A stretch of 64,000 bases of DNA from UKL13-2 sp031414695 (GCA_031414695.1 JANNWG010000017.1:1-64000), one strand, 5' to 3'; numbered from the stretch's first letter, positions 18,901 through 26,838 are shown. Notes: a model not told the origin generated them from the sequence alone. Made by a program: numbers and translations.

Positions 18901-20262
18901 GGTGACGTTGTTGCTGTCGTAATTCGCCACGTAGATTTTATTGGTCACGGGGTTGATGGCGATAGCAAACGGGTTCGTCCCCACAGCGACAGTGATGGTG
19001 GCATTACTCGCCCCGTCGATCACGGTGACGTTGTTGGCGCCCTGATTCGCCACGTAGATTTTATTGGTCACAGGGTTGATGGCGAGGACTACCGGGTTCG
19101 TCCGCGCAGCGACGGTTGTGAAGGTATTACTCGCGCCATCGATCACGGTGACGTTAGCGCTGTTCTGATTCGCGACATAGATTTTGTTGGTCACTGGGTT
19201 GGCGGCAATGGCAGAGGGGTTCATGCCTGCCGTGACCGTAGTCGTGTTGTTGGTCGCGCCGTCGATCACCGTTACGTTGTTGCTGTTGTTATTCGCAACA
19301 GTGATTTTGTTGGTGACAGGGTTGACGGCGATGGCAGTGGGGCTCGTCCCTACCGTGACCGTAGCCGTGCTATTGGTCGCCCCGTCGATCACAGTGACGT
19401 TGTTGCTGCCCTGATTCGCCACATAGACTTTGTTGGTGACTGGGTTGACGGAGATGGCATGGGGGGTTGTCCCCGCCGTGATCGTAGCCGTGCTATTAGT
19501 TGCGCCGTCGATGACGGTGACATTGGTGCTGCCCCGATTCGCTACATAGACTTTGTTGGTCACGGGGTTCACAGCGATGGCACTCGGGCTCGTCCCCACT
19601 GTCACCGTCGCGGTGGTGTTAGTCGCGCCGTCAATCACGGTGACGTTAGCGCTGTTGTTATTCGCGACATAGATTTTATTGGTCACCGGGTTGACGGCGA
19701 TGCTAGTGGGGTTCGTCCCTGCCGTGATCGTAGTCGTACTATTGGTTGCGCCGTCAATCACGGTGACGTTGTCGCCGTTGATATTCGTCACATAGATTTT
19801 ATTGGTCACCGGATTGACGGCGATGGCATTGGGATTCGTCCCTACCGTGACCGTAGTCGTGTTGTTGGTCGCCCCGTCGATCACCGTGACGTTGGCACTG
19901 CCCCGATTCGCCACATAAACTTTGTTACTGGCTAGGTTGACGGCGATGGCAAAGGGAGTCGTCCCCGTGACGACTGTCATGGTGGTATTGCTCGAACCGT
20001 CGATTACGGTGACGTTGTCGTTGTTCCGATTCGCTACATAGACTTTATTGCTGACTGGGTTGACGGTGATGGCAAAGGGGGTTGTGCCTGCCGTTATAGA
20101 TGCAGTGACTGATTGCGCGTACACATTTGTGACGGCAACCAGCCAACCGATGGCAGTGGTGGCAGTGATGGCAACGATAGCCAAACGCAGTGAGCGTGCA
20201 CGGGAAATGAATTGACGCGCATAAAGTTGGCGCACATTAAACGGCTGTGAATTGGTTAGCAT
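15955..20262 (-). CDS. Secreted YVTN beta-propeller repeat protein with Ig-like, FN3-like and FG-GAP-like regions
   Basis: A 1435-residue exported protein. The signal peptide lies near residues 22-50 (ending VTNVYAQ). About 16 tandem 42-residue units follow, of type VTVIDGATN...GTNPFAIAVNPVTNKIYVAN, which is the YVTN beta-propeller repeat. The middle has Ig-like segments (about 860-1030). A proline run (FPPPPPPPSTP) leads to an FN3-like domain starting TPVNLQCMVAG. The last 300 residues hold DxDGDG-type FG-GAP/VCBS units (DLDGDDKADMVW, DINTDGKGDILF, DFDGDGTMDIVW) that probably bind calcium. Sixteen blades fit two or more propellers. A role in surface adhesion or matrix binding is inferred. 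The gene lies between inverted IS remnants. Confidence 0.85.
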   Translation of the reverse strand: MLTNSQPFNVRQLYARQFISRARSLRLAIVAITATTAIGWLVAVTNVYAQSVTASITAGTTPFAITVNPVSNKVYVANRNNDNVTVIDGSSNTTMTVVTGTTPFAIAVNLASNKVYVANRGSANVTVIDGATNNTTTVTVGTNPNAIAVNPVTNKIYVTNINGDNVTVIDGATNSTTTITAGTNPTSIAVNPVTNKIYVANNNSANVTVIDGATNTTATVTVGTSPSAIAVNPVTNKVYVANRGSTNVTVIDGATNSTATITAGTTPHAISVNPVTNKVYVANQGSNNVTVIDGATNSTATVTVGTSPTAIAVNPVTNKITVANNNSNNVTVIDGATNNTTTVTAGMNPSAIAANPVTNKIYVANQNSANVTVIDGASNTFTTVAARTNPVVLAINPVTNKIYVANQGANNVTVIDGASNATITVAVGTNPFAIAINPVTNKIYVANYDSNNVTVIDGATNSPTTVAAGTNPAAVAVNPATNKIYVANFGSSSVTVIDGATNSTTTVATGTSPRAIAINPVTNTIYVANFNSNDVTVIDAATNNLITVAAGTNPFAIAVNPVTNTIYVANQVSNDVTVIDGATNTPATVAAETTPFAIAVNPVTNTIYVANFASSSVTVIDGAANSTTTVAAGTNPFAITINPVTNKIYVANLNSNNITVIDGATNSPTTVAAGTNPFAIAVSPVTNKIYVTNFASNNVTIITPSADTTLPLTTVISSSAFIVGFSNTTSNTTPSFTFTASSLYAPQRPAIRTVYYQLNSGTGAWTQATGTGPGPFSATLPTLAKGDHVLLAYAVDSLEGGATGGSTGNGSANSPMVGSVVALAFSVVDPALQAITVGANPGPVNFVASGTFMVSATASSALTVAFTSQTTSVCTVSGSTVTIVTVGTCIIAANQAGDANFNAAPQVTQSIAITQALQVITFNPIASILFNAPAFTVNATGGASGNVVTFTTLTPTICTSTGMNGVTITLVSNVTGTCTIRASQTGNTNYLAATNVDRNIAIGFPPPPPPPSTPVNLQCMVAGISAIQCQFNASTSSSANPIQTYRLYCLSEAGSNNGAAAQTTVLAHAQAVTLSATLDKLPAGRYRCTVAAQGTTSASEVSAGSLVAISDVPLALRNQIDMDGQGFAQILLRGTVATPSSEPIDKLSTKSAVVSQLGRYNIVTQKFSFTSIADVGTDKALLGAGDMAGIGRTQLVTRNASEEVFAEFAMTQTLLRRARADWSLEAVTDLDGDDKADMVWRYLKPGTNDSGVIFAWYAGNSAGNNAATLNINEVKHRGGAPLSWSLVGGVDLGGDGMADLIWLSPSNEIRSLTSKTNRTWINERLGQLPAGYSIIKLGDINTDGKGDILFKDATGRVKAWLMNGTTIVLDAALPTVVATTQFYAAGDFDGDGTMDIVWKKADGTLTLWLMNRIVINQPIIIDNAGMAPVGGVVVE
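18147..20105 (-). repeat. 126-bp tandem coding repeats (about 16 units)
   Basis: The DNA encoding the YVTN blades repeats every 126 bases, with conserved blocks such as GTCGATCACGGTGACGTTG and CACGTAGATTTTATTGGTCA. Units near 18.2-18.9 kb are more alike than those near 19.2-20.0 kb, suggesting recent expansion at the 3' side of the array. Such arrays are prone to copy-number change and to assembly collapse. Confidence 0.85.
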
Positions 20263-20349
20263 GTTGCTTTCTTAAGTATTGGACCGTAAATCAATCTGAG
20301 CGTTTTGGTGCTGTGTTACTTCGTAACTAGCATTGGCGACTTAAAAATA

Positions 20350-20417
20350 AAAACACTATATTAGACGGACGTTTACAGCATTTTTTGCCTCGAAACGCCC
20401 GTCCAACGGCGTGTTTA
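20350..20417. repeat. Family A palindrome, copy 5
   Basis: AACACTATATTAGACGGACG pairs with CGTCCAACGGCGTGTTT around TTTACAGCATTTTTTGCCTC. It lies 17 bases downstream of the stop of the YVTN-protein tail remnant, the same arrangement as copy 4 and the intact gene. Confidence 0.75.
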
Positions 20418-20434
20418 CTTTTTATCTATATCAC

Positions 20435-20517
20435 CTACACCACCATCCCACTAGCAGATGCCATGCCGACGTTATTGATAATGGTGCGATTCATTAGCCA
20501 CACAATTTGCACTGACT
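20435..20517 (-). pseudogene. Duplicated C-terminal tail of the YVTN/FG-GAP protein
   Basis: Read on the minus strand this gives VQIVWLMNRTIINNVGMAS, then ASGMVV and stop. It parallels the end of the intact gene at 15955 (LTLWLMNRIVIN, then DNAGMAPVGGVVVE). The rest of this second gene is gone. It is followed by family A copy 5, so the lost paralogue probably had the same downstream element. Confidence 0.7.
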
Positions 20518-20689
20518 CTATTTCAGTTATTTATTAAGCGTAATCGCCACATACAACCTATCAACAACCTATCAATCAATTAAAAATTAATGTTGCAGCA
20601 CGCAGCTGGCCGCGATTTGCACACATAAGGTGGGTTAAAGATTAGGCGTTGCGTCGGGCATCGCATTGCATCGCATCGCATTGCGCTGG

Positions 20690-21072
20690 GCGCGGCGATT
20701 GCACATTGCAGTGATAGTTGTGTGGCGCTAAAGTTGGCGCGGGAGGGAAATTTGCTGAGATCGAAATTGACTAGCGGCCAATGCCTTAAAAACTGTAAAC
20801 CCTCCAGTCTGACAAAGTCGACATACACTGTGTCCATGACGTAGTAGGAATCAGGTGTTGCGCGAGATCATCTTGCAACGAGAGCCCAAGCGATATAGGT
20901 GCCTTGCTTGTGCGCGAAGATTTATTTCGATGTCCCTTAGAGAGTCGCGTCCGGTCAACTGTGCAAAGGCGAGCGCGAGAAGCTGGTCGAGACAGGTGAA
21001 CGCATGAACCTTGTGTTCGGCGCGGTGACGCTTCATCGTTCGCAAAAACGCCATGTGTGGCAAGTGCTGCAT
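20690..21072 (-). pseudogene. IS4-type (DUF4372-like) transposase, deleted and frameshifted
   Basis: From ATG 21072 the frame reads MQHLPHMAFLRTMKRHRAE, HKVHAFTCLDQLLALAFAQL, TGRDSLRDIEINLRAQARHL, matching the N-terminal domain of DUF4372/IS4 transposases. After a deletion and frame change, 20850 to about 20700 reads DSYYVMDTVYVDFVRLEGLQ, which parallels the catalytic YVMDRGYLDFARL block. The expected Arg-Gly after MD are Thr-Val, so the protein is dead. The stretch 20263-21228 holds only these remnants and one family A copy. Confidence 0.75.
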
Positions 21073-21228
21073 GATTTGCGGAAAAACTAGTTGGCCTGAT
21101 CGTACGACAATCCTTCAGTGCTGAAAGCCCTGAAGGATGAACTGAATCGCACGAAAAATCGCCGTTGTTAACGGCGCATAAGCGCATTATCTATGTATGA
21201 ATCATGTGGCTATAGCGTGTTATCTCCA

Positions 21229-21247
21229 AAACGTTGGGACACTAGTG
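21229..21247. repeat. Terminal inverted repeat of a decayed IS element, right
   Basis: AAACGTTGGGACACTAGTG is the exact inverted partner of 15384-15402. Together they bracket a 5.86-kb segment containing the YVTN-repeat gene. Confidence 0.7.
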
Positions 21248-21259
21248 ATGTTATTTGTT

Positions 21260-21325
21260 AAACCCTAATATCGACGGCTATCTTTGGCTACAAAGGCTCC
21301 AAAATAGCCGCAAATAGGCAAGCTT
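21260..21325. repeat. Family A palindrome, copy 6
   Basis: AAACCCTAATATCGACGGCT at the left and AGCCGCAAATAGGCAAGCTT at the right. It lies 13 bases beyond the IS-like right end and about 90 bases before the KAS III-like start. Confidence 0.7.
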
Positions 21326-21415
21326 GTAGTTTTGTGACTATGTCAGGTGGCTAGCGTTTACGCGACCGCTTTTGGGTCACAATATGCGCTCAATAACAAA
21401 CTACACGCACACACC

Positions 21416-22540
21416 ATGACATACGCCGCCCTCACCGGCTGGGGCAAATGTTTGCCACCAGCGATTCTCACCAACGCCGACCTCGCCGCCTTTTTACCCA
21501 CGGACGATGATTGGATTGTGCAACGCACTGGCATGAAAGAGCGGCGCATTTCGCATGTCGCCGGATTAGAGCTATCTTACGTTGCTGCTAAACGTGCGCT
21601 AGCCTGTGCGGGCTTAGAGGCGAGTGAGCTAGATTTCATCATCTACGGCTCATGCAGCTTTGATGAGCATGTACCCAATACGGCATCGGGCTTGCAAGTC
21701 AGACTCGGTGCGAACAAGGCTGCGGCGATGGATGTGAATACCGCCTGTACGAGCTTTCTCTACGGCATGTCCACTGCCACTGCATTTATACAATCGGGCA
21801 TGGCTAAGAATGTATTAGTGATTGGCGTAGAGCATATTTCAAAATTCATGGATTGGGAAAATCGTAACGTCGCCGTGCTGTTTGGCGATGGCGCCGCTGC
21901 TGCCGTATTTCAGGTGAGCGATAAACCAGAAGGCGTTATCGCCCAAAAACTACAGTGCTACGCCGATGCACGACAAACACTGCGAGTGCGCGGCAAGGGC
22001 GCACTCTACTCAAATACGGGTGTCGTCTATGGCGATACCAGATGGGATTTTGACGGCCAAGAAATTTTCAAAAAAGCTGTCACTGGCATGGGCGACGCTT
22101 CCGTTGATGTTTTAAAGCAAGCGGGCGTGACCATCGACGATGTCGATGTCGTCGTGCCGCATCAGGCAAATTTACGCATCATCGAAGCCGTCGCTAAACG
22201 CGCTGGCGCGCCGATGGATAAAGTATTTTTAACCGTACAGAAATACGGCAACATGAGTGCCGCCACCGCACCAGTCGCACTGGTCGAAGCCATTGAAGCA
22301 GGCCGCATCAAGCCAGGCGGCTTAGTGTTGATTCCCGCGTTCGGCGCAGGCTTAACGCTTTCCGCACACTTGATACGCTGGGGTGATCGTGTCACGCCAA
22401 TTGCAACGTCTGATGCAGAATTACCACCCTGCGATAAAACCGCGTTGGAAATGGTGCAAGAGTTAATGGCGCGGAAATTGCCGCGTGAACGGTCGGAGGC
22501 GGGGTTGATGGGGGTGGAGTTTTTTGAAGCAAAACGATAG
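21416..22540 (+). CDS. 3-oxoacyl-ACP synthase III-like (KAS III/FabH superfamily) enzyme
   Basis: A 374-residue cytosolic condensing enzyme of the thiolase fold. The Cys-His-Asn triad is visible: DVNTACTSFLYG (Cys111), VVPHQANLRII and GNMSAATAPVAL. WIVQRTGMKERR near residues 33-44 is a FabH signature. The ATG at 21416 gives the normal N-terminus; GTG 21347 would add 23 residues not typical of the family. A C-terminal extension of some 40 charged residues is longer than in FabH of fatty acid synthesis. It is not in a fab cluster, so it may be an accessory KAS III that primes with an unusual acyl-CoA. Confidence 0.88.
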   Translation: MTYAALTGWGKCLPPAILTNADLAAFLPTDDDWIVQRTGMKERRISHVAGLELSYVAAKRALACAGLEASELDFIIYGSCSFDEHVPNTASGLQVRLGANKAAAMDVNTACTSFLYGMSTATAFIQSGMAKNVLVIGVEHISKFMDWENRNVAVLFGDGAAAAVFQVSDKPEGVIAQKLQCYADARQTLRVRGKGALYSNTGVVYGDTRWDFDGQEIFKKAVTGMGDASVDVLKQAGVTIDDVDVVVPHQANLRIIEAVAKRAGAPMDKVFLTVQKYGNMSAATAPVALVEAIEAGRIKPGGLVLIPAFGAGLTLSAHLIRWGDRVTPIATSDAELPPCDKTALEMVQELMARKLPRERSEAGLMGVEFFEAKR

Positions 22541-22627
22541 CAGCTGCCAAATCAGTTGCGTCTGCAGTATTGATAGTAAGCCTAGGCGGCAAACGGCAAA
22601 CGTCGATTAGAACCTAACGCCACGCAA

Positions 22628-22742
22628 TCCCCACTAGCTCCCCTTTTTCAAAGGGGAGAACTGGTTGGTGGTTTTTTTGCAAAATGGAACTAGAACCCTC
22701 GATCAACTCCTCCCTTAGAAAAAGGGAGGTTGGGAGGGATTG
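22628..22742. repeat. Family D repeat (CTCCCCTTT...AAAGGGGAGAACTGG)
   Basis: TAGCTCCCCTTTTTCAAAGG forms a small hairpin with GGGGAG and is followed by AACTGGTTGGTGG. A partner block CTCCTCCCTTAGAAAAAGGG lies further right. A related copy sits at the other end of the glycosyltransferase gene (23564-23610). The space 22541-22791 contains nothing else I can name. Confidence 0.65.
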
Positions 22743-22791
22743 CTTTCGTCAACTCACAGACTACATTGCATGACACATCCGTCGGCACATG

Positions 22792-23559
22792 CTACCGATC
22801 CTCATACCAATACGCGCGCGTAAATTTTTCGACTTTACTTTTGTCGATAAACATCCAAAACCCCACGCGCGGCATTCGTGTGAAGTAGTGCCAATCACCG
22901 TACTTATCAAACTTGCGCGTTGAGGTAATGGCCTTCACATTTTTTGGCCGCGCAAAATGTTGGCCTCGTGTGCGGCCTAATTTTTTCAAATCTTGCAGCA
23001 GCTTGATGTCTTCGGCGTATTGCAAGTCTTCGTCATAGCCGCCGATGGTCACAAAATCTGCGCGGCGGCAAAACACGATACCTGAATCTACGTTGGTCAA
23101 ATACACCACAGGCAGCGCACAAAGCCAAGTGCAAATAATGCCTAGTGACCACCGATCAGGTTTCACACCTGTCGCGCCGACAACAATATTTTTATGATTG
23201 ATTAAATCGTCAATGGCATTAAATGAGTCTGGATGGATACGTGAATCTGCATCGATAAAACACAGCCATTCACTACGCGCTATCGCCGCACCGCCATTGC
23301 GTGCGGCGGCGATCGCACGCTTCTCCACTTGGGCAACATTACAGCCTCGTGCGATGGCAATGGCAGCTGTGTCATCGGTGGATTGGTTATTGCCGACAAT
23401 GACTTCGATGCTGTCTGCATCACCTTGATAATTTTTGCGCGCAGCATCAACACTATCGAGTAATGGCATGAGCCATGCGGATTCGTTATAAGCGGGGATG
23501 ATTAACGAGAAGCGAGGCGGCGTTGAAATTGGTAAGTTTGGTAGCTCGGTACTTGTCAC
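22792..23559 (-). CDS. Glycosyltransferase family 2 protein
   Basis: About 255 residues with the GT-A fold. The nucleotide-sugar region is FSLIIPAYNES, then VIVGNNQSTDDT, then FIDADSRIHPDSF (DxD = DAD). An ED-type acceptor region YDEDLQYAEDIKLLQDL follows. No membrane helix flanks it except a short hydrophobic patch (IICTWLCALPVVYL). GTG 23559 is favoured because the upstream extension to 23589 is encoded by a family D repeat. It is probably a cytoplasmic-face glycosyl transfer enzyme; donor and acceptor are unknown. Confidence 0.82.
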   Translation of the reverse strand: MTSTELPNLPISTPPRFSLIIPAYNESAWLMPLLDSVDAARKNYQGDADSIEVIVGNNQSTDDTAAIAIARGCNVAQVEKRAIAAARNGGAAIARSEWLCFIDADSRIHPDSFNAIDDLINHKNIVVGATGVKPDRWSLGIICTWLCALPVVYLTNVDSGIVFCRRADFVTIGGYDEDLQYAEDIKLLQDLKKLGRTRGQHFARPKNVKAITSTRKFDKYGDWHYFTRMPRVGFWMFIDKSKVEKFTRAYWYEDR

Positions 23560-23563
23560 GCCA

Positions 23564-23610
23564 AAATCCCCTCTAGCTCCCCTTTGCAAAAGGGGAGAAC
23601 TGGATGGTGG
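23564..23610. repeat. Family D repeat, second copy
   Basis: Contains TAGCTCCCCTTTGCAAAAGG and GGAGAACTGGATGGTGG, closely matching 22628-22672 in the same orientation. It overlaps the possible 5' extension of the glycosyltransferase ORF. Confidence 0.7.
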
Positions 23611-23655
23611 TTGTGCGGCTTGTAGCGCATGGACTTCACTAATAGTTGATGTGAC

Positions 23656-23964
23656 TTATTCAGACGCTGTTTTTTTCGCTGCTTTTGTTTTTGGTTTTTC
23701 AAGCGCCACCGTTAATAAGCCCGTGACTAAATCATTCATTTGGACGTCATCTGCTTTTGCGCGTTCATGCAGATGATTGATGAGTGCCATCGGCAGTTTG
23801 CAGGCGAAGGGCACGATGCCGGCGGCTTGGTCGCGTTTGCGCTGCTCTTTTTTATCATCAGTGGCACTGCCAGCGCCGAAGCGATCAGGCACGCCCGCGA
23901 TGCGTACTGCATGAGTGGCTTTCACCATTTTGTTTTTGGCGAGTTCGGTTCGTTTCATTGTCAT
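23656..23964 (-). CDS. Small basic protein, RHH-like C-terminal half, unknown function
   Basis: A 102-residue protein with a clear AAAGGAA Shine-Dalgarno 5 bases before ATG 23964. The N-terminal half is basic (RTELAKNKMVKATHAVRIAG). The C-terminal half (IVPFACKLPMALINHLHERA, then DVQMNDLVTGLLTVAL) has a strand followed by two helices, as in ribbon-helix-helix proteins. The tail is Lys/Ala-rich. It starts 24 bases after the srkA stop, so it is likely co-transcribed with srkA. I know no assigned function; a DNA-binding role is only a guess from layout. Confidence 0.6.
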   Translation of the reverse strand: MTMKRTELAKNKMVKATHAVRIAGVPDRFGAGSATDDKKEQRKRDQAAGIVPFACKLPMALINHLHERAKADDVQMNDLVTGLLTVALEKPKTKAAKKTASE

Positions 23965-23988
23965 TTTGTTTCCTTTTGCGATTAAAAA

Positions 23989-25002
23989 TTAAGGGTGTAG
24001 TGCTAAGGGTGGTTCATTCATCGCGCCGACTTGTTCACGCAAAGCTAGTACTTGATTTTGCCAGTAACGCTGTGCGTCTTGCCCAAAAAACCACGGAAAG
24101 GCTAATTGAAATGCGGGGTCGTCCGCACGTGTGGCAAGCCAGTAGCTGTAGTGCAACATGCGTAGTGTGCGAAGTGCTTCGATTAAGTGTAATTGTCGAT
24201 AATCAAAATCGGCAAATTCGCAGTAGCCATCCAGCACATCGCGTAGCTGCATGGCCATTTCTTCACGCGAGCCCGATAGTAGCATCCACAAATCTTGCAC
24301 CGCTGGCCCCATGCGGCAATCATCAAAATCAACAAAATGCGGGCCGTCATCGGTGTATAAAATATTACCGATGTGACAATCACCATGCAGACGAATTGCG
24401 TTGACTTCCCCCGCGCGCGCAAAGGATTGTTCAATTCCCTCAAGGGCTAAGTCTGCAACTGAAAGCCAAGCAGGGCGGATGTCTTCGGGGATAATATGGC
24501 TCAAACTCAGCCACTGGCGTGGTGTTTTGCCAAAGGTCTCAATATTTAAGTGAGGCCGTGTTTGAAATGGCGTAACGCTTCCAAGCAAATGAATGCGTCC
24601 TAAAAAGCGCCCAATCCACTCGCGCACATCCGCGCGATCAAGCTCAGGCGCGCGACCACCACGTTTTTCAAATAAGGCAAAGCGATAGCCTTGAAACGCG
24701 TGCAAGGTACTGCCGCGGTTGAGGATTGGCGGCACAACAGGAATCTCGGCGTCTGCCAGCGAGGCCGCAAACGCATGCTCTTCTAAAATTTGCGCGTCGG
24801 TCCAACGCGCAGGTCGATAAAACTTGGCGATGATGTTGTTGGGAGCATCTTCCAGCCCCACTTGATAGACACGATTTTCATAGCTATTGAGTGCTAATAG
24901 TCTGCCATCACAGCGATAGCCGAGTGACTCCACCGCATCAAGCAAAACATCTGGCGTGAGTGCGGCGTAGGCGTGGGTTAATGGTGTGGCTAAATTAGAC
25001 AT
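23989..25002 (-). CDS. srkA: Stress-response kinase SrkA (YihE/RdoA family)
   Basis: A 337-residue cytosolic protein of the aminoglycoside phosphotransferase-like kinase fold. Landmarks are SYENRVYQVGLE (nucleotide loop), IIAKFYRPARW (ATP-anchoring Lys), LHGDCHIGNILYT (catalytic Asp) and HFVDFDDCRMGPAVQDLW (metal-binding Asp). Length matches E. coli SrkA (about 328), a Ser/Thr kinase that counters stress-induced death in the Cpx context. No dsbA gene follows, unlike E. coli. The small basic-protein gene follows directly. Confidence 0.92.
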   Translation of the reverse strand: MSNLATPLTHAYAALTPDVLLDAVESLGYRCDGRLLALNSYENRVYQVGLEDAPNNIIAKFYRPARWTDAQILEEHAFAASLADAEIPVVPPILNRGSTLHAFQGYRFALFEKRGGRAPELDRADVREWIGRFLGRIHLLGSVTPFQTRPHLNIETFGKTPRQWLSLSHIIPEDIRPAWLSVADLALEGIEQSFARAGEVNAIRLHGDCHIGNILYTDDGPHFVDFDDCRMGPAVQDLWMLLSGSREEMAMQLRDVLDGYCEFADFDYRQLHLIEALRTLRMLHYSYWLATRADDPAFQLAFPWFFGQDAQRYWQNQVLALREQVGAMNEPPLALHP

Positions 25003-25089
25003 GCGACATTGTAGGCGCTAGTCGCGTAGTTCAGTCACAATTGTCGATTAGCATCAATAACGTTTAGCAAGACTATCGTTAACTACCCA

Positions 25090-25155
25090 CCGTTCGCCCT
25101 GAGGTATCGAAGGGTTCTTTTACCATGGAGCCCTTCGATACCTCAGGGCGAACGG
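25090..25155. repeat. Perfect 25-bp-arm hairpin with family B core
   Basis: CCGTTCGCCCTGAGGTATCG plus AAGGG at 25090-25114 is repeated exactly inverted at 25131-25155, with a 16-base loop. It shares its arm with the family B elements but lacks their TTCTCATAACC ends. It sits between the divergent srkA and phoD genes, an unusual place for a terminator-like hairpin. Confidence 0.85.
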
Positions 25156-25212
25156 CGAAAACCCTTTAAACGAACAGTGTTGCGTATAGACATCACTCAT
25201 CAGGAATCTCAC

Positions 25213-26838
25213 ATGCCTAATTCGCTGTTCGACCAATTACGTCAATTTGAGTCACGCACAAAATTAATTGCACCGCATTTGTCGCGCCGTCATTTTTTAC
25301 AAAGCGCGTTGTCCCTTGCAGCGGTGAATGTACTCGCCGCCACGCAATCCTCCATTGCTTACGCGCAGTCAACATCCAGCATTCGTTTCACCGGCTATCC
25401 ATTCACACTTGGTGTAGCTTCTGGCGCACCGCGTGCTGAGAGTGTAGTGCTGTGGACGCGCTTAGCACCTGAGCCGATGTCGCTCACAGGCGATGGCGGC
25501 ATGGGTGTGGAACGTATCAGCGTCAACTGGGAAGTGGCCGATGACGAGGCATTCAAGAAAATCATCAAAAAAGGCGCATAGCGCGCCATCCCAGAGCTAG
25601 CCCATTCACTGCATGTGGAGGTGACTGGCTTACAACCTAGTCGCTGGTATTACTATCGATTTATGGCAGGCAATGAGGTGAGCGCAGTAGGCCGCACGCG
25701 TACCGCCGATGTGCGCTCGGATAGCTTGCGGTTTGCATTTGCCTCCTGCCAACAATATGAGCAGGGCTATTTTTCCGCCTATCGACATATGGCAAAGGAA
25801 AATATTGATTTGGTCGTATTCCTCGGCGACTATATTTATGAGGCGAATTGGGGCAGTAATTTAGTACGCCGCCATGCGGGACCTGAGATTGAAAGCCTCG
25901 CGCAATACCGTGGCCGCCATGCGCAGTACAAACTTGATGCTGACTTGCAGATGATGCACGCTGCCGTACCGTGGATTGTCACTTGGGATGACCATGAGGT
26001 CGATAACGATTACGCGAATGATCAATCTGAGCACCTCGACCCACGATTTTTACAGCGCCGCGCCGCTGCCTATCAAGCCTATTACGAACACATGCCGCTC
26101 GCGTTAAGCGCATTACCGCGTGGTGCGGATATGCGTTTGTATGATGAATTTTCCTATGGCGAACTCGCGAATTTTCAGGTGCTCGATGATAGACAGTATC
26201 GTTCGCCACAGGTGTGCCCGCGTCCGGGCATGGGCGGCAGCACATTTGTTGAGTCGTGTGCGGCGCGGCTAGACCCATCACGCTCCATGCTCGGCAACGC
26301 ACAAGAAAAATGGCTACTCAACAATCTAGCCAACTCAAAAGCGCGCTGGAATATCATCGCCCAACAAACACTGCTCGCAAAGTTTGATCTCAAGGCTGGC
26401 GCTGGCGAATCACTTTGGACTGACGGCTGGGATGGCTACCCCGCCTCGCGTGCGAAGCTAGTTGATTTTATGCACGATAAAAAAATTGCTAACCCCATCA
26501 TCATCGGCGGCGATGTACACACCCATAATGTCGCCGCGATTAAACGTGACGTTGATAACCCGCGCTCAGTCACCGTCGCCAGTGAATTTTGCGGCACGTC
26601 AATTACATCAGAGTCAGGCGCACAAGATAGACTCGACGCGGTGCGCGGCGATAACCCACACATTCTATTATCCGATGGCCGCAAACGAGGCTATGTGCTG
26701 ATGACGTTATCGCCTAAAGAAGCGCGCGCTGATTTGCGTGTGATTGATAATGAAAAATTGCGAGAGAGCCAAGTCTCTACACTGGCGAGCTTTGTGGTGA
26801 GCGCAGGTAAGGAGACGGTGGGGCCAGAGCGGGTGTAG
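25213..26838 (+). pseudogene. phoD: Alkaline phosphatase D-like (PhoD) gene interrupted by an amber codon
   Basis: Two same-frame segments, 25213-25578 and 25582-26838, are separated only by TAG at 25579-25581. Together they give about 540 residues typical of PhoD, a Tat-exported metallophosphodiesterase/phosphatase. Visible are the Tat motif SRRHFLQS, FASCQQYEQGYF, VVFLGDYIYE, WDDHEVDNDYAND and IIGGDVHTHNVAA, all metal-binding blocks. The codon before RAIPELAHS would be CAG if one T were C. The ATG at 25213 with AGGA upstream is favoured over TTG 25177. All later motifs are intact, so the lesion is recent, a sequencing error, or suppressed. A second start at 25615 would give a protein without signal peptide. 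Confidence 0.85.

Noticed and set aside
19459..19935. A 158-residue plus-strand open frame across the YVTN array
   Set aside because: It is an antisense shadow of the tandem repeats with no ribosome-binding site and a repetitive, His/Arg-rich product.
18147..20105. Regular 126-bp repeats as a possible CRISPR or satellite array
   Set aside because: The period is a multiple of three, the reading frame is open throughout and the translation is a YVTN propeller, so it is coding.
23784..24404. A 206-residue plus-strand frame over srkA and the small basic gene
   Set aside because: It opposes two well-supported genes and its product has no domain or plausible start.
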